Source of the DNA: Paenibacillus polysaccharolyticus
GTDB taxonomy: Bacteria > Bacillota > Bacilli > Paenibacillales > Paenibacillaceae
Assembly: GCF_900102085.1 (NCBI RefSeq)
Contig: NZ_FMVM01000003.1
Coordinates: 124,001 to 188,000 of the forward strand
Direction of reading: 5' to 3'
Length of the DNA stretch: 64,000 nt
In this document: positions 42,245-51,622 of the stretch, one piece after another
How the letters are laid out: the number at the start of each line of letters is the position of its first letter
Position numbering within the stretch: the first letter of the stretch is position 1
The notes under the pieces: generated by a model
Databases searched by the model: none
Seen by the model: the letters and a program-made list of their open reading frames with translations, nothing else
What the model was told of the DNA's origin: nothing
Made by a program: the position numbers and the translations under genes

Positions 42245-43495
42245 TCATGAGCCTGCCCGAATATTCCAAAGTTTACGAATATCCCGGCTCTCATCCCAGG
42301 TATGCCCCCGTTTGAATTGCCGCATGAGAGGCGCAGCATATCGTTCATACCTAGCATATCCGGGTAGCTGTTTCAGATCGTTCATCAGTGACGGGATACA
42401 GGTCATCATGACATCACGCTGTCCTTTGTAAAACGCAGAATGAACCTTCTCCTCTGCTAAAGGACGCTGTTTTAACAGATCGTAGTGGCATGCAATCAGA
42501 CCTGCAAGAGCAACAACCCCTTTAGCAACAACCGGCGAAACAAGAAAACTCGGCAGTGTCCGATATTCGAATCCACCATAGGCTTTCAGACGAAAGTCAC
42601 CTAACGTTCCGTACCTTGGTCTTCTTCCTGATCCGCGTGGATCTTGCAACACTGCCAGTGGTAGTGCCAAATAATTATCCAGAGCACGGAGTAATCCCCC
42701 CGTTAGATGCAAGCGACTAAAATGAATGTGGCCACCTAGCGGCAATCCTCGTTGCGGCATTCCACCTGCCTGCCAGATCAAAGAGGAGTCACTTATGCTG
42801 CGTGAGGCAACCGCAAAGGCTCGCAACAAATGCGACAACAACTCACGCGGTTCTGCACTCGGAGCTGGACGAAGCTCGGCAACGGGGTACACCCGTCTGC
42901 CACCAATCGTTACTGAATCACAGCCTGCGATACCCGTGCGTTCGAGAAAACGAGAAGCAGGTACAATTTTGGACTCAGGCATCTGCACCAGTAGAAACTC
43001 AGGGTCCATGCCGAGCACAGGAACCAGGTTCTCCTGCCGCTCCTGGTTCAATAACGTCTGATTTTGCTGCCAGCTTTCCCTATAAAGCAGAGCAAGGTCT
43101 GTCACACCTTTCCACGGCTCGGGATTAACCGAAATGACTGCACACCCGCCATTACCCGAAGCTTCCAAACGGACAGCCCCATGATCTAGACCTAATGTAT
43201 ACAACGTCTTGATCGCAAGGCGCTCTACCCGTTTATAAACAGATGATGCCGCTTCACGAACCAGTTCGTCTTCCTGTCTCGTTCCCATCCCGCTGGTGTC
43301 TCTGCGTAGGATACGAATTGCCTGAAGACAGCTGATATGCACATCATACCGCACACGGAGTCCAGCTTCCCGCTTACGTTGCTCACTCATGGACAGCACT
43401 TCGATCCCTGCCTGTTTTAAACGCGTTATCCGTTCGCCAGCGCCCAGACGTGTATAAGCTTGAACACCCTTTTCGGCTTCTTCCATGAAGTCCAT
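42245..43495 (-). CDS. Amidoligase-like protein (phiEco32-like COOH-NH2 ligase type 2)
   Basis: A 416-residue protein with the pattern of the phage phiEco32-like carboxylate-amine ligase family, relatives of glutamine synthetase and GshA. The second half shows VLGMDPEFLL (metal-binding start of the fold), VAELRPAPSAEP, GGHIHFS and GGFEYRTLPSF. The first half is a separate domain rich in Arg/Leu and unassigned. The ATG at 43495 follows GGAGGGACGGA. Its position between cotE and mutS is striking. A role in peptide-bond modification of spore coat or wall is possible but unproven. Confidence 0.75.
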   Translation of the reverse strand: MDFMEEAEKGVQAYTRLGAGERITRLKQAGIEVLSMSEQRKREAGLRVRYDVHISCLQAIRILRRDTSGMGTRQEDELVREAASSVYKRVERLAIKTLYTLGLDHGAVRLEASGNGGCAVISVNPEPWKGVTDLALLYRESWQQNQTLLNQERQENLVPVLGMDPEFLLVQMPESKIVPASRFLERTGIAGCDSVTIGGRRVYPVAELRPAPSAEPRELLSHLLRAFAVASRSISDSSLIWQAGGMPQRGLPLGGHIHFSRLHLTGGLLRALDNYLALPLAVLQDPRGSGRRPRYGTLGDFRLKAYGGFEYRTLPSFLVSPVVAKGVVALAGLIACHYDLLKQRPLAEEKVHSAFYKGQRDVMMTCIPSLMNDLKQLPGYARYERYAAPLMRQFKRGHTWDESRDIRKLWNIRAGS

Positions 43496-43622
43496 TCCGT
43501 CCCTCCCTTCGCCATGTTCTTGCTTATCAAAAAAAGACCCCGCAGCTGCGGAGCCTTCCCGTTAAACTCTTCAGGCACATAATCAGGCTCGTCACAACCC
43601 ATTTTTTGTACTTTATGAAAGA

Positions 43623-43645
43623 AAGAGGGCTTACGCCCTCTTCGC
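43623..43645 (-). terminator. Terminator of cotE
   Basis: AAGAGGGC-TTAC-GCCCTCTT forms a perfect 8-bp stem with a tetraloop, and TTTC-rich sequence follows on the minus strand. Confidence 0.8.
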
Positions 43646-43711
43646 CGCACCTTATGGTGCATATGATACCTTAGGTTATGAACATTCACTTTCCTTTTTC
43701 GAATGAGCGAT

Positions 43712-44272
43712 TTACAACTCATCATCCAGCAGGTCTGGATCGAGATCATCATAGTCTCCATCCGCGCTGCCATAGTCATAATCCTTGTCTTCGTAATCAC
43801 CGCAGCCATCCGTGCATACCTTGACACAGACCTTCGTTTCAGCCACAAGCTCTACAGCGAATTCCCGCTCAACCCGGATAATTACGCTGCCGCCCCCCGA
43901 GGACACTGTGGCTTCCACACAGCTAGGCTCCTGCGTTGCATCCGCAGATACCTCTACAGTGGAAGTCCGGTGTTTCGGGTCTAGATAGGACAAAGGTACA
44001 TGTTCTACATACGATACCGTTTCTTTAGCTACATCTGTCTGTGAATTTTTGTCGTAGGAATACCAAATGTTGATATCGTAAGTACCAATAACTTCAATCC
44101 CGTCCCCCGCTGATACGGCTTCATACTGGTGGTTGATAATCCAAGCCCCCAAAATGCTGGTCGGACCATTGGGCGGAGTCACGGTATGTGTTACGGTAGA
44201 GAACTTACGACCTTTGCCGCAGATCGCCTTCGTGATAATCTCTCTACATTGATGTTTATGACTCAATGACAT
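43712..44272 (-). CDS. cotE: Outer spore coat morphogenetic protein CotE
   Basis: A spore coat assembly protein of 186 residues. The conserved N-terminus (CREIITKAICGKGRKFS) and central segments (PTSILGAWIINHQYEA, DINIWYSYDKNSQTDVAKETV, EHVPL) match CotE, and the C-terminus is highly acidic. It anchors the outer coat under SigE/SigK control in Bacillus. ATG at 44272 with GGAGG 7 nt upstream; an ORF extension to 44293 lacks a site. CotE next to mutS-mutL is the Bacillus-like order. Confidence 0.95.
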   Translation of the reverse strand: MSLSHKHQCREIITKAICGKGRKFSTVTHTVTPPNGPTSILGAWIINHQYEAVSAGDGIEVIGTYDINIWYSYDKNSQTDVAKETVSYVEHVPLSYLDPKHRTSTVEVSADATQEPSCVEATVSSGGGSVIIRVEREFAVELVAETKVCVKVCTDGCGDYEDKDYDYGSADGDYDDLDPDLLDDEL

Positions 44273-44344
44273 CTTTAAACCTCCTCCATACAATCATTCA
44301 CTACAAGTGTATGCAGGACATCCGTCTAGGGTGACAACTATTTT

Positions 44345-45325
44345 CTATGATTCGTTTACAGATTGCGAGCGGTCTGAGATTGGAGAAGGCGCTTTGTCCT
44401 TCTTGGCGATTTTCAGATACATGGAGAGCTCCCGGCACAGCTGGAGAATAGCGGAACGCATCTCGAATTCTTCCCTTGTATCCGGCAACTCCATTTGTCT
44501 GAATTCTTCCTGCACATCAGCAAGCAACTTTTCCGTTCGTCCCGTGTACGATTCGGTCAACACGTCCTGACTGAGCTGATCGAACAGCTCCGCTACCATC
44601 TCGGCATGAGGCATTTTCTGATAGACCTGGGATACAAGATGCATCATGTGCTGTATGGAATCCAGCTGGGTTTTACGCATATAAAAGTATACGCTCCAGC
44701 CTTCATTGGGATGAATGACCTGATTCTCCAGTGAACGTTTGGCCGCTTCAATTCCGCCGAGTACGGCTTTATCCGCTTCAATTAATTCTTTGCCTGCCCA
44801 TACTTCATTGGGGTTACGCAACGTTGTGGCGAACTCCCGGAAAATTTTCGAGAACAATTCATCGATACGTTTACGTATACGGAACATCTGTGGATCAGCC
44901 GCAGGCATATACGCCAGATTCACAACCATCGCTGAACCAAGGCCAATCAAGAGCAGCGCAATCTGTACAAGAATGACATGCACATCCATCTCTCCACCGC
45001 TAAATACCCGAAACACCACGACTGAACCTGTCACAATACCTTCCTTAAAGCCCACCCGAACAATCACCGGAAAAGCCGTGAGTATGTATACGCCCAACAC
45101 CCAATAATGGAAGCCCAGAAAGTGAAAAAGTACACTTGCAAACAAAAGACCAACCACGGATGCAAAAAAACGTGCCGATATCGTTCGAATACTCCTTTTT
45201 CGTGTAACATCCACACCCAGAATCGCAAGCAAGCCTGCTGATGTTGGTCCTGGCAGGCGGCACCAGTCCGCTATCAGTACAGCCATCAGCGCTGCGATTG
45301 CCGTTTTAATGACTCTAAAACCCAT
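44345..45325 (-). CDS. Aromatic acid exporter family protein (YqjA-like)
   Basis: A 326-residue protein with four or five N-terminal membrane segments (about 5-140) and a long helical cytoplasmic half (about 150-305). The first segment IADWCRLPGPTSAGLLAILGVDVTRKRS is typical of the ArAE_1/FUSC-like family. Likely a transporter or membrane-tension protein. No linked regulator. The start ATG at 45325 follows GAGGAGATGG. Confidence 0.85.
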   Translation of the reverse strand: MGFRVIKTAIAALMAVLIADWCRLPGPTSAGLLAILGVDVTRKRSIRTISARFFASVVGLLFASVLFHFLGFHYWVLGVYILTAFPVIVRVGFKEGIVTGSVVVFRVFSGGEMDVHVILVQIALLLIGLGSAMVVNLAYMPAADPQMFRIRKRIDELFSKIFREFATTLRNPNEVWAGKELIEADKAVLGGIEAAKRSLENQVIHPNEGWSVYFYMRKTQLDSIQHMMHLVSQVYQKMPHAEMVAELFDQLSQDVLTESYTGRTEKLLADVQEEFRQMELPDTREEFEMRSAILQLCRELSMYLKIAKKDKAPSPISDRSQSVNES

Positions 45326-45681
45326 TTAACATTCCATCTCCTCTAAGCTGTACAAAAGTTCGTGATCCATAGGTCGTCCATTTAGTATAACTCAACCAGT
45401 TACAAACTAGACGACATCAACCGGCATGCACAACACATGCCGGTCACAGAAACATGCCACGAAGAAGAAACACTGCCCTTTCAATTGCGATAACCGAAAG
45501 AGTCGAAACCTGTAACCGACCTATACTCATCCCATGTGTTTCTGCCCGGCATGAAGGTTTTCCTTCCATCAAATATCCTACTTGATTTTACAATTGGGGG
45601 CAACGTGACACCTCTTGTGAAATTGTATACATATGATGAATACTTGTAAAATGGCTCTGTCAGTCACTTTTCATTTTCGAG
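45326..45681. other. Intergenic region with a perfect hairpin
   Basis: No gene. ACCGGCATG (45420-45428) and CATGCCGGT (45436-45444) form a perfect 9-bp stem with a 7-nt loop but without a T-run. It may be a minus-strand terminator or processing site for the ABC operon, which ends at 45682. Confidence 0.45.
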
Positions 45682-46530
45682 CTATGATCTACGACCAGAC
45701 GATAGTAACTTGCGTTCTGCATATACAACCAGTTGATACATAGCGGTAGCTACGACTGCAATAATGAGCAGGCTTGATAACACAAGTGTGAAGTTGAACA
45801 CCTGGAATCCGTAGATGATTAAATATCCCAGACCCTGTTTGGCGACCAGAAACTCACCGACGATGACCCCAACCCAGGCCATACCCACATTGACTTTTAA
45901 CGTAGATACAATTGTGGGGAATGAAGCAGGAAACACAACTTTGGCAAAAATTTCAGATCGTTCACCGCCAAACGTGCGAATAACCTTCACATAATTGGGA
46001 TCTACTTCATTAAAGCTGTTGTACACAACGAGCGTTGTAATGATGACCGTAATAGAGAGGGTTGTCATCACAATGGCTGTAAATCCTGCCCCGAACATAA
46101 CGATAAAAATCGGACCGAGCGCGACCTTAGGCATGCTGTTGAACACAACCATATAAGGATCGAGCACTTTGGACAAAAAAGGAGACCACCAGATCAGAAC
46201 AGCAAGCAACGTTCCGACAAGTGTCCCCAGTAAAAATCCAACGACCGTTTCACCTACGGTTACCCCGACATGTGCCCATATTTCGCCGCTGACGACATCC
46301 TTGCCAATCTGAGCAAAGATTTTACTCGGATAACTGAAGAGCAATACATCAATCCACCGTAATCTGCCCGCCAGCTCCCAGAGTAAAAACATAGCGACTA
46401 ACATGGACAGCTGAACCGCAAAAATATGTTGCCGCCATCTAACCATCTTACGATGATGGTCACGATGGAGTTCTTCCAGCCAAATTTCACGTACTTCCTG
46501 CTTTCCTTGATCTGGAATTTTCTGACTCAC
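45682..46530 (-). CDS. ABC transporter permease (SsuC/TauC/ThiX type)
   Basis: Membrane component of a nitrate/sulfonate/HMP-type importer, 282 residues, about six membrane helices after a 35-residue cytoplasmic N-terminus. The EAA loop is recognisable in PYMVVFNSMPKVALGPIFIVMFG. The gene overlaps the ATPase gene by ATGA. Last gene of a binding protein-ATPase-permease operon. Confidence 0.92.
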   Translation of the reverse strand: MSQKIPDQGKQEVREIWLEELHRDHHRKMVRWRQHIFAVQLSMLVAMFLLWELAGRLRWIDVLLFSYPSKIFAQIGKDVVSGEIWAHVGVTVGETVVGFLLGTLVGTLLAVLIWWSPFLSKVLDPYMVVFNSMPKVALGPIFIVMFGAGFTAIVMTTLSITVIITTLVVYNSFNEVDPNYVKVIRTFGGERSEIFAKVVFPASFPTIVSTLKVNVGMAWVGVIVGEFLVAKQGLGYLIIYGFQVFNFTLVLSSLLIIAVVATAMYQLVVYAERKLLSSGRRS

Positions 46531-47321
46531 GTATCTTTCTCACCTCCTCCAGACTGAACAAGTTCATCCCAGAGTGACTGGAACAACTCATTAAAGCCTG
46601 CCTGCTCCCTTGCATGGAAAGGCTGTGCCAGCCGAATCTGTTCAGGAATATCGAATTCACGCCGAATGCGTCCGGGGTTGCGGTCAAGTACGATGACCCG
46701 GTCGCTGACTGCAATAGCTTCAGACAAATCGTGTGTGACCAGCACGGAAGTTTTGCCATACTGTTTTAACGTATCCGATACAAGATCTTCCAGTTGTAGT
46801 TTGGTTTGATAATCCAAGGCCGAGAACGGCTCATCAAGCAAGAGTATCGCAGGGTCTGTGGCCAATGTTCGAACGAGGGCTACCCGTTGCCTCATGCCAC
46901 CCGACAATTCAGAGGGGTACTGCTCTTCTGTCCCGCCAAGTCCCATACTAACGAGAAGTTCACGGGTACGCTCTCTGCTCTGTGCGTCCAGATTTCCTGT
47001 CAACTCAAGCCCGATCAGTGCATTATCCAGAATCGTCCGCCAGGGGAACAGATAGTCCTGTTGCAACATATAACCCATATTGGCAGAGGGACCTTGAACA
47101 TGCTTGCCTTCGACTTCAACCTTTCCCCGAGTCGGTTTTAGCAGTCCGGCGATGATCGACAATAACGTTGTTTTTCCGCAACCACTCGGTCCCACCAGAC
47201 TGACGAACTCTCCTTGTTTGATCTCCAGATTCAAATCCTCGATGACGAGTGATGCTTCGCGTTCACTGACATACACTTGAGAAATATTGTCCAGTCGAAT
47301 TACGTTCCCGGAATCAGGCAT
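46527..47321 (-). CDS. ABC transporter ATP-binding protein (SsuB/TauB type)
   Basis: Cytoplasmic ATPase of the importer, 264 residues. Walker A GPSGCGKTTLL, Q-loop MLQQDYLFPW, signature ELSGGMRQRVALVR, Walker B ILLLDEPFSALD and H-loop VTHDLSEA are all intact. The starts and stops overlap or abut neighbouring genes in the operon. Confidence 0.95.
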   Translation of the reverse strand: MPDSGNVIRLDNISQVYVSEREASLVIEDLNLEIKQGEFVSLVGPSGCGKTTLLSIIAGLLKPTRGKVEVEGKHVQGPSANMGYMLQQDYLFPWRTILDNALIGLELTGNLDAQSRERTRELLVSMGLGGTEEQYPSELSGGMRQRVALVRTLATDPAILLLDEPFSALDYQTKLQLEDLVSDTLKQYGKTSVLVTHDLSEAIAVSDRVIVLDRNPGRIRREFDIPEQIRLAQPFHAREQAGFNELFQSLWDELVQSGGGEKDT

Positions 47322-47327
47322 TGCTCC

Positions 47328-48335
47328 TCACTTCCTTCCCTGGAGCGCCTGTTCTGCAAAAGACGGATCAACAATGGTGTTCAATTCAACCCGCTCTTTT
47401 AATTCTCCGGCAGCGCTCATGACATTCAGCAGATTGTTCCACTCATCGCCATCAATGATCGGATCTATGGCATACGTGCCTTGTTCCTTATACCGGCTTA
47501 CGCTGCTGGTCAGAATCGCTGGATCAATGTCTTTGAAAAACGGGGTGATCACTTGTGCAATCTCCTCCGCTGTATGAGAATCTACCCAAAGTTGAGCCTT
47601 GTGCAATGCATTCGTGAATTTTTGTACAAGTTCTTTGTTTTCGTTCAAATAACTTTGTTTGGTCATAAAAACCGTATAAGGCAGATGCCCGCTTTCCGTT
47701 CCGAACGATGCCACCACTTTACCTCGGCCCTCCTGTTCAAAGATCGATGCCTGCGGTTCAAATAGCTGTACATAATCCCCTGTGCCTGAAGCAAAGGCAG
47801 AAGCAATATTCGCGAAATCCACATTCTGAATCAATTCCAGATCACTTGACGGGTTAATGCCATGTTTGTTTAAAACAAACTCCCCGGCCATTTGCGGCAT
47901 GCCACCCTTGCGCTGTCCGAGAAATACACTTTGCCTCAATTGTTCCCAATCAAAGCTGTTCTGGGCATTTCGTGCGAATAAAAACGTTCCGTCGGTCTGC
48001 GTGAGCTGAGCAAAGTTAATGACCGGGTCTTCTGCCCCTTGTTGATAGACATAGATGGATGTTTCTGCACCAACCAGTGCAATATCTACCGAACCTGCGA
48101 GCAATGCCGCCATCGTTTTATCTCCACCAGCCGTTGTTTGGATATCCACTTCAAGCCCTTCTTCTGCAAAAAAACCTTGAGCCGCGGCTACATATTCCGG
48201 TGCATAAAATACAGAACGAGTCACTTCACCAATCGTAATCTTGGCTTCATTCTCTTCCTTATTGCAGCTCGTCAGCGCTACAATGAGAATCAACAAAATT
48301 ACAATCCCCCGGACAAACCATGGCGTATATTTCAT
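47328..48335 (-). CDS. Substrate-binding lipoprotein of an NMT1/ThiY-like ABC importer
   Basis: A lipoprotein of 335 residues. The signal peptide has a hydrophobic core (IVILLILIVAL) and lipobox LTSC. The mature part has GEVTRSVFYAPEYVAAAQGFF and DIALVGAETSIYVY, typical of binding proteins for thiamine precursors, nitrate, sulfonates or similar. No TPP riboswitch is visible upstream, which weakens a thiamine-precursor assignment. First gene of the operon; GGAGGG precedes the ATG. Confidence 0.9.
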   Translation of the reverse strand: MKYTPWFVRGIVILLILIVALTSCNKEENEAKITIGEVTRSVFYAPEYVAAAQGFFAEEGLEVDIQTTAGGDKTMAALLAGSVDIALVGAETSIYVYQQGAEDPVINFAQLTQTDGTFLFARNAQNSFDWEQLRQSVFLGQRKGGMPQMAGEFVLNKHGINPSSDLELIQNVDFANIASAFASGTGDYVQLFEPQASIFEQEGRGKVVASFGTESGHLPYTVFMTKQSYLNENKELVQKFTNALHKAQLWVDSHTAEEIAQVITPFFKDIDPAILTSSVSRYKEQGTYAIDPIIDGDEWNNLLNVMSAAGELKERVELNTIVDPSFAEQALQGRK

Positions 48336-48425
48336 TCGATTTCCCTCCTTTTCTGAGTTCAGCAGTTTCTCTTTACTATGAATATGCCGAGGCCCAGTAA
48401 AAGGTTAAGAACTTGCACACAAAAA

Positions 48426-48456
48426 AAGGTCAACCAGAATTTTCTGGCTGACCTTC
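48426..48456 (-). terminator. Terminator of the M32 carboxypeptidase gene
   Basis: AAGGTCAACCAGAA and TCTGGCTGACCTT form a stem around TTT. The minus-strand reading continues into a long T-run (AAAAAAA in the plus strand at 48421-48427). Confidence 0.85.
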
Positions 48457-48467
48457 ATTCAGACGCT

Positions 48468-49982
48468 TTATAATTTATAAATCTCAGCATACTTGGCTTC
48501 CAAATAGTCTGCCAAATAATCCGGATTCAGTTCTTCACCTGTCACTGCAACTATGAGTTCGGAAGGGGTGCGGCTCTTACCGTAGCGATAAATCTTGTCT
48601 GTAAGCCACTCTTTGATTGGAATCAGATTCCCTTCTTCAATCAGACGATCCAGCTCCGGCATCTCCCGACGTAACGTATGCATAATCTGTGCAGCATACA
48701 TATTGCCTAAAGAATAAGAAGCAAAATAACCGAAATCTCCACCGGACCAGTGTACATCCTGAAGCACACCCTCACCATCGTTCGTTGGCAGAATTCCGAG
48801 GTATTCCTTGTATTTTTTATTCCATGTTTCTGGCAGATCCTTCACTTCCAACCCTTCATTATAAAGCATTTTCTCAATCTCATATCGAATAATGATATGC
48901 AGATTGTAAGTCAGCTCGTCTGCTTCAATCCGGATTAGAGAACTCTCCACCCGGTTTATTGCACGGTAGAAATCTTCCAGCTTCACTTCGCTCAGTTGCG
49001 GGAAATGTTGCTGTAGATCTTTATAATAACGTGTCCAGAAAGGCAGACTGCGTCCGATCATATTTTCCCAAAGACGGGATTGAGATTCGTGGATACCCAT
49101 CGATGTGCCTTCGGCAAGAAGCGTACCGGCGAGACTCTCATCAATATTTTGCTCATATAGTGCGTGCCCGCCTTCGTGCAGAGAACTAAAGATCGCACTG
49201 GTTACATCATCCTGTAAATAGTTAGTCGTTATTCGAACGTCACCGGGATTCAAACCTGTAGCAAATGGATGCACACTTTCGTCAAGACGGCCTGCTTCAA
49301 AGTCATATCCCATCTGTTCCAGAATAAACAGACTGAACTTCTCCTGCTGTTTGGTGTCAAAAATTTGATTCAGAAAATCAGTATTAGGCTTATTCTCAGC
49401 CGCATTGATTTTCTCTTGTAGTGGAACGAGACGCGCTTTGAGGCGGGCGAATACAGCATCTACCTTTTCCACAGTCAATCCGGGTTCGTACATGTCCAGC
49501 AGTGTATCATACCTTGTATCCTTGACACCCCAATAGTCAATAAACTCCTGTTTAAGTTTCACGATGTCGGTGAGATATGGTGAGAATCCGGCATAGTCAC
49601 TGTTATGTTTGGCATCTTCCCAAGCCGTCTCCGATTTGGCAGTAAGTACGGTGTAGGCTTGAACTTTCTCAGGTGGAACCGACTGACTGCGATCATACTC
49701 CTTCTTGCACTCCTCCACTTGGCGGCGGTCGGTGTCTTCGAGTTGCTCCAGCACCTCCGGCTCAGTCAACGTATCTAGATAAGCTTTCATCTCAGCGGAG
49801 GTTTGCAGTTTGAATGCCTCTGTAGAGAGCAAGCCCAACGTCTCCGAGCGAGTTGGAACGCCTTTTTTCGGTGCTCCTGTGCGTAAATCCCAGTGAAGCA
49901 AACCAATGGCTTCGTGATAACTTTTTATTTTACGGGCCAGAATAAGGAAAGATTGCAAATGTTGCTGTGTTTGTTTGTCCAT
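48468..49982 (-). CDS. Thermostable carboxypeptidase Taq family (M32)
   Basis: A zinc metallocarboxypeptidase of 504 residues that trims C-terminal residues broadly except near Pro or acidic residues. HEGGH (near residue 268) supplies two zinc ligands and the catalytic Glu. ESQSRLWENMIGRS and the DPGTV-like GLNPGDVRITT segments are family hallmarks. Cytosolic, no signal peptide. It is divergent from carbonic anhydrase across a palindrome-containing gap. Confidence 0.93.
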   Translation of the reverse strand: MDKQTQQHLQSFLILARKIKSYHEAIGLLHWDLRTGAPKKGVPTRSETLGLLSTEAFKLQTSAEMKAYLDTLTEPEVLEQLEDTDRRQVEECKKEYDRSQSVPPEKVQAYTVLTAKSETAWEDAKHNSDYAGFSPYLTDIVKLKQEFIDYWGVKDTRYDTLLDMYEPGLTVEKVDAVFARLKARLVPLQEKINAAENKPNTDFLNQIFDTKQQEKFSLFILEQMGYDFEAGRLDESVHPFATGLNPGDVRITTNYLQDDVTSAIFSSLHEGGHALYEQNIDESLAGTLLAEGTSMGIHESQSRLWENMIGRSLPFWTRYYKDLQQHFPQLSEVKLEDFYRAINRVESSLIRIEADELTYNLHIIIRYEIEKMLYNEGLEVKDLPETWNKKYKEYLGILPTNDGEGVLQDVHWSGGDFGYFASYSLGNMYAAQIMHTLRREMPELDRLIEEGNLIPIKEWLTDKIYRYGKSRTPSELIVAVTGEELNPDYLADYLEAKYAEIYKL

Positions 49983-50063
49983 GGTTACCGTTCACCTCTT
50001 CAAAAAAAATTTGTACACCCTATTGATGATACTTTTTGCATTGCGTATAATCAACTTTTGACA

Positions 50064-50085
50064 GAAGTATAATGCATTATGCTTC
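50064..50085. promoter_or_regulatory. 22-bp near-perfect palindrome between divergent genes
   Basis: GAAG-T-ATAATGCATTAT-G-CTTC reads as an inverted repeat with a single symmetrical mismatch. It lies between the M32 carboxypeptidase and carbonic anhydrase genes, just after a TTGACA element (50058-50063). It could be an operator for a dimeric repressor. Confidence 0.4.
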
Positions 50086-50206
50086 TAAAATAGGGATAGC
50101 GCGGTCTACTGACTGCGGTGCTCTAATTAATCAAAGGCGTGTAGGACAAGCTGCATCTCATGCAAATGGCCGTGCTCGTCGTATTGGATAACAGGAGGCA
50201 ATGGAC

Positions 50207-50782
50207 ATGAACAACATTCAAGAGATTTTGGCTTACAACAAATCATTTGTCGAGACTAAAGAATACGAGAAGTATACGGCTAGCAAGTTTCCAACCAAAA
50301 AGATGGTCATCATCACTTGTATGGATACCCGTCTTGTAGAGATGTTGCCGAAAGCGATGAACCTGAAAAATGGCGATGTAAAAATCATCAAAAATGCAGG
50401 TGCAATTATCTCCCAACCTTTTGGTAGTGTTATGCGTTCTGTATTGGTTGCTATCTATGAATTGGGCGCCGATGAGGTGCTCGTGGTAGGTCATACAGAA
50501 TGTGGTATGGCTTCCCTGCATGCTGAAACAATGATTGGTCACATGACAGAACGTGGAATTTCCGAAGAGGTCATGTCTACGCTTGAAAATTCCGGCATTC
50601 GTCTGCAAAAGTGGCTACGCGGGTTTGATAGTGTTGAAGAAGGGGTAAAAGGAACTGTGGACGTGATTAAAAAGCATCCATTACTTCCTCCCAATGTACC
50701 TGTTCACGGTATGGTGATTGACTCTGCCACAGGCGAGCTTGATCTTGTCGCTGACGGGTATGGACAACAGGCATCTCTCTAA
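50207..50782 (+). CDS. Beta-carbonic anhydrase (YtiB-like)
   Basis: Zinc enzyme that hydrates CO2 to bicarbonate; 191 residues. Zinc ligands are in TCMDTR (Cys) and GHTECGM (His, Cys). The dimer partner region is NAGAIISQPFGSVMRS. It belongs to the small YtiB-type branch. I chose the ATG at 50207 because GGAGG lies 8 nt upstream; an ATG two codons earlier is too close. A good terminator follows. Confidence 0.93.
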   Translation: MNNIQEILAYNKSFVETKEYEKYTASKFPTKKMVIITCMDTRLVEMLPKAMNLKNGDVKIIKNAGAIISQPFGSVMRSVLVAIYELGADEVLVVGHTECGMASLHAETMIGHMTERGISEEVMSTLENSGIRLQKWLRGFDSVEEGVKGTVDVIKKHPLLPPNVPVHGMVIDSATGELDLVADGYGQQASL

Positions 50783-50791
50783 ATGGTTTGG

Positions 50792-50823
50792 AGTGCGGAC
50801 CTTCTTGGTTCGTACTTTTTTTT
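50792..50823 (+). terminator. Terminator of the carbonic anhydrase gene
   Basis: AGTGCGGACC and GGTTCGTACT form a 10-bp stem (one G-T pair) around TTCTT, followed by eight or more T residues. Confidence 0.85.
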
Positions 50824-50956
50824 GTCTAAATTAAGGCAGTTATCCTGTCAGGTTGTCAAACCATACAGTTTCAGTGTACACTTTTATGAAAGCGGTCAAC
50901 GAAACAAAACAAGGGTTGTTTCGTTGGCCCAGCCCTAATATTAAGGAGACATGTGC

Positions 50957-51523
50957 ATGAACATACTTTCCTACGGATTACTCGGGCTGCTTACCCGCGA
51001 GGAGTCTTCCGGTTATGATCTAATGCTGAAGATTCAGCCGCATTGGCAGGCCAAACACAGCCAGATCTACCCGCTCCTGTCCAAAATGGAAAACGAAGAG
51101 TTACTCGCCTCCCGCTGGGTACAACAGTCTGACAAACCGGACAAAAAAATGTATGCAGTTACGGAAAAAGGCATTCAGAAGTTACTGGAGTGGATGATTA
51201 CTCCGGTTACGGCGCCCGTTACGCGCGATGAATTTAATCTTCGCATTCTTTGTGTAGGTATTGCCGAAGATGGAAGCATGAGACGTATCCTGAATGAGCG
51301 GAAAAGCTGGTTCATGGAACGTATACGGTATTTCGAAGAATTGAAATCACGGATACCGCAGGATAATCTTCGGGTAGGCAACCGGGATTTTGGAAGTTAC
51401 ATTTTGGTGCAAAAAGGGTTAATGCATGCCCAGACGGGGTTGGAATGGTGTCATTGGGTCACCCAGCTTCTCGATGGTCAAGCGGCTATTCAAGACCCGA
51501 GTCCAAGTATTTCAGAAATTTAA
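50957..51523 (+). CDS. PadR-family transcriptional regulator
   Basis: A 188-residue regulator with the PadR winged helix (ILSYGLLGLL, SGYDLMLKIQPHW, SQIYPLLSKMENEELL, KKMYAVTEKGIQKL) and a C-terminal PadR-C2-like helical domain (ERKSWFMERIRYFEELKSRI). Usually controls a stress or exporter gene. AAGGAG precedes the ATG at 50957. No adjacent target is obvious; the following glycine-rich protein gene is about 100 nt away. Confidence 0.88.
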   Translation: MNILSYGLLGLLTREESSGYDLMLKIQPHWQAKHSQIYPLLSKMENEELLASRWVQQSDKPDKKMYAVTEKGIQKLLEWMITPVTAPVTRDEFNLRILCVGIAEDGSMRRILNERKSWFMERIRYFEELKSRIPQDNLRVGNRDFGSYILVQKGLMHAQTGLEWCHWVTQLLDGQAAIQDPSPSISEI

Positions 51524-51622
51524 ATTAATTTTGAAACGTTCCAGCAGGTTGACCCGTATTACTAGAGTAAGGCCCATTTTGGGGAGTTAAACAAATTTAT
51601 TCAGGGGGTTACGATCTATACA

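Noticed and set aside
43426..43848. 140-codon minus-strand ORF between cotE and the amidoligase-like gene
   Set aside because: Overlaps cotE, its start region and the cotE terminator; Met/Arg/Lys-rich out-of-frame translation.
48336..48420. Possible TPP riboswitch before the ABC importer
   Set aside because: The region is short and does not contain the CTGAGA and following conserved aptamer blocks.
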